Positions 5,093 to 6,642 of a DNA stretch of 6,642 nucleotides are shown one piece after another (within the stretch, counting starts at the first letter, position 1; each line of letters begins with the position of its first letter). Below the pieces are notes generated by a model. The model made no database searches, was not told the origin of the DNA, and worked only from the letters and a program-made list of their open reading frames with translations. The stretch is taken from the NCBI GenBank assembly GCA_022712075.1, contig JALAHE010000322.1:1-6642 (forward strand), read 5' to 3'. The stretch comes from Galactobacter sp. GTDB lineage: Bacteria; Actinomycetota; Actinomycetes; Actinomycetales; Micrococcaceae. The position numbers were made by a program, and so were the translations under genes.

Positions 5093-6577
5093 CTAGAGCA
5101 GCGGCGCCAGCATCGCCACCACGTTGTGCACGAGGCGCCGGGGGAGCGACCACGCGCTCACGGTCTCCAGCGCCACGGGTGAGGAGGCGTCGAGGTAGCT
5201 CTGCTGCCGCGCCCGCACGTCCGCGGTGACGGCGGCGCTGGAGATGACCACGTTGTTCTCGTAGTTGAGCTCGAGGCTGCGCCGGTCCATGTTGGCGCTG
5301 CCCACGAGGCTGAGCTGCCCGTCCACCGTGATGGTCTTGGAGTGAAGCAGCCCCAGCGGGTATTCGTAGAGCCGCACGCCGGCCTCGAGCAGGCGCTCGT
5401 AGGCGCTCTCGGCCGATTGCGCCACGAGCCAGGAGTCGTTGCGCGCCGGCAGGATCAACGTCGTGGCGACGCCGCGCCGCGGGGCGGCGCACAGCGCCGC
5501 GAGCAGCGGCTCGTCCGGCACAAAGTACGGCGTCGAGACGACCAGTTCGTCGTGCGCGGAGCCGATGACGGCAACGAAGGCCTCGCTCATCGCGCCCGTG
5601 CGCACCGTGGGGCCGGTGCCAAAGGCCACCGCCGCCACGCCGCGATCGCCGCCGGAGGCGGCGGGGGAGTTAAGGCCCGACGGCGCGAGGGTCGCCTTGG
5701 CTGGGAGCCGCGCCGCCGCGTCGTCGGGCACCTCGGTGAGCCAGGTCGTGAGGAAGAGCCACTGATGCTGGGCCACGAGGGGACCCGTGCAGCGGAAGAA
5801 GACATCGACCCACGGCGCGTACTTCGGCTTGACCCGGAACTCCGGATCCGCGCAGTTCTGGCTTCCCATGTACGCGATCGCGTCGTCGATCACCACAATC
5901 TTGCGGTGATTGCGCAGATCGGGCCGGCCCACGGCGAGGCGACCCCAGCGGGGCACGTCGCGCAGACCGGCGACGCAGTGGGCCCCCGCCGCGCCCATCT
6001 GGGACCACTGAGCGGAGGAGAGGAAGGCGCGCGAGCCGAGGGCGTCCACCATGATCCGGCACGTCACGCCGCGCGCGGCGGCGCGGGTGATGGCGTCGGC
6101 GACCTTGGTGCCGTTGCCGTCGGCGAGCCAGATGTAGAAGCTGATGTGGACCGTTGAACGCGCGGCGTCGATGTCTGCCACGAGCGAATCGACCGCCGCG
6201 TTGGAGTCGGCCTGCAGAGTGATGGAGTTGCCCTCCGCCGGCTCGAAGCCGTTGATGGAGGTCGCGAGCTTCATGATCGCCTCGGCGCTCGCCGACAGCG
6301 CCGGCGCCTGCGCCGTGCGCGGGAGGGGGAGCGAGGCCTCGGCAGCGGCCATCCGTTCCTCGCGTCCGCGCCCGATGCTGGTCTCTCCGAGGAAGAAGTA
6401 GACGATCACGCCGAGCAGCGGCAGGAACAGCAACACGGCGACCCACGCGACGCGCGAGGAAGCCGAACGATGCGGCCGGGTCAGGGCCCTGATAATGACG
6501 GCGAGGTGCACCAGCACCAGGCCGAGGCCGATGAGCACACCCCACCACGTTCCGTTGCCGAACCACAGCAGCTGCAT
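5093..6577 (-). CDS. cls: cardiolipin synthase (two-HKD phospholipase D family)
   Basis: A 494-residue membrane enzyme, close to the 486 of E. coli ClsA, that condenses phosphatidyl groups to make cardiolipin. Two N-terminal helices anchor it (about residues 11-32 and 42-63, the second being VAWVAVLLFLPLLGVIVYFF). Each catalytic half has an intact HKD motif: His224-Lys226-Asp231 in HRKIVVIDD, followed by GSQN (238-241), and His412-Lys414-Asp419 in HSKTITVDG, followed by GSAN (426-429). HISFYIW and STPYFVPDE are further family blocks. The start chosen is ATG at 6577, with AAGGGGG at 6582-6588 four bases upstream, placing the first helix near the N-terminus. An in-frame ATG at 6622 would add 15 polar residues and also has a G-run upstream (GGGGG, seven bases before it), so it cannot be excluded. 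Many actinobacteria use a CDP-alcohol phosphatidyltransferase Cls, so whether this is the main enzyme here is unknown. Confidence 0.95.
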   Translation of the reverse strand: MQLLWFGNGTWWGVLIGLGLVLVHLAVIIRALTRPHRSASSRVAWVAVLLFLPLLGVIVYFFLGETSIGRGREERMAAAEASLPLPRTAQAPALSASAEAIMKLATSINGFEPAEGNSITLQADSNAAVDSLVADIDAARSTVHISFYIWLADGNGTKVADAITRAAARGVTCRIMVDALGSRAFLSSAQWSQMGAAGAHCVAGLRDVPRWGRLAVGRPDLRNHRKIVVIDDAIAYMGSQNCADPEFRVKPKYAPWVDVFFRCTGPLVAQHQWLFLTTWLTEVPDDAAARLPAKATLAPSGLNSPAASGGDRGVAAVAFGTGPTVRTGAMSEAFVAVIGSAHDELVVSTPYFVPDEPLLAALCAAPRRGVATTLILPARNDSWLVAQSAESAYERLLEAGVRLYEYPLGLLHSKTITVDGQLSLVGSANMDRRSLELNYENNVVISSAAVTADVRARQQSYLDASSPVALETVSAWSLPRRLVHNVVAMLAPLL

Positions 6578-6642
6578 GTTTCCCCCTTGCGTGCGTTCGG
6601 GGTCGCTCCCCGTGGCGACCATCCTGACACCCCCGCCCGCCC
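6578..6642 (-). promoter_or_regulatory. 5' region of cls with overlapping hairpins
   Basis: This stretch holds the AAGGGGG ribosome site (6582-6588) and two overlapping inverted repeats: CGGGG/CCCCG (6598-6602 with 6608-6612) and GGTCGC/GCGACC (6601-6606 with 6615-6620). They share bases, so only one can form at a time. No convincing promoter hexamers are seen before the window ends. Confidence 0.3.

Noticed and set aside
5342..6157. Plus-strand open frame of 271 codons opposite cls
   Set aside because: Antisense shadow of the cardiolipin synthase gene; Arg/Gly/His-rich with no recognisable motif.

Overview
The window is GC-rich (roughly 70% by eye) and looks like part of a high-GC actinobacterial chromosome. 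The evidence is GC-ending codons, GTG starts, genes with no Shine-Dalgarno site that may be leaderless, an XRE/MmyB-like regulator of an actinobacteria-rich family, and a mix of tRNA genes with and without an encoded CCA. Genus cannot be set from this sequence; Micrococcales or a relative is a guess. I see no insertion sequence, phage gene, CRISPR array or defence island, and no gene-free stretch reaches 300 bp.

Layout. Bases 1-309 (minus) hold the N-terminal 103 residues of a family-5 (oligopeptide-type) ABC-transporter lipoprotein that runs off the window. Just upstream is tRNA-Leu(TAG) at 369-450, then a Bcp/PrxQ-type peroxiredoxin (537-1022), then two identical tRNA-Lys(CTT) genes (1105-1180 and 1346-1421). 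All are on the minus strand. Each tRNA-Lys copy has its own promoter-like sequence at nearly the same distance, and a strong intrinsic terminator separates the two. The peroxiredoxin gene and the lipoprotein gene each follow a tRNA gene closely, with a GC-rich hairpin but no obvious promoter in between, so tRNA-mRNA co-transcription is possible.

Bases 1547-2026 (minus) encode a 159-residue protein I do not recognise. It lies downstream of ilvD, which fills 2221-4101 (minus) and is separated from it by a terminator with a 12-bp stem. IlvD is a full-length dihydroxy-acid dehydratase of the E. coli-like long type, acting in branched-chain amino-acid and pantothenate precursor synthesis. A helix-turn-helix regulator with an MmyB-like ligand domain (4189-5022, plus) is transcribed divergently from ilvD. 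The 87-bp gap between them carries a 21-bp imperfect dyad, the best candidate operator in the window. Convergent to the regulator is a complete cardiolipin synthase gene (5093-6577, minus) with two membrane helices and two intact HKD motifs.

How the genes work together: apart from the tRNA genes and the possible regulator-ilvD pair, these look like independent housekeeping functions (peptide uptake, peroxide detoxification, Ile/Val synthesis, membrane lipid synthesis). I found no new multi-gene system. The items most worth checking are the operator in the ilvD/regulator gap, the repeated tRNA-hairpin-coding-gene arrangement, and the unidentified 159-residue protein.
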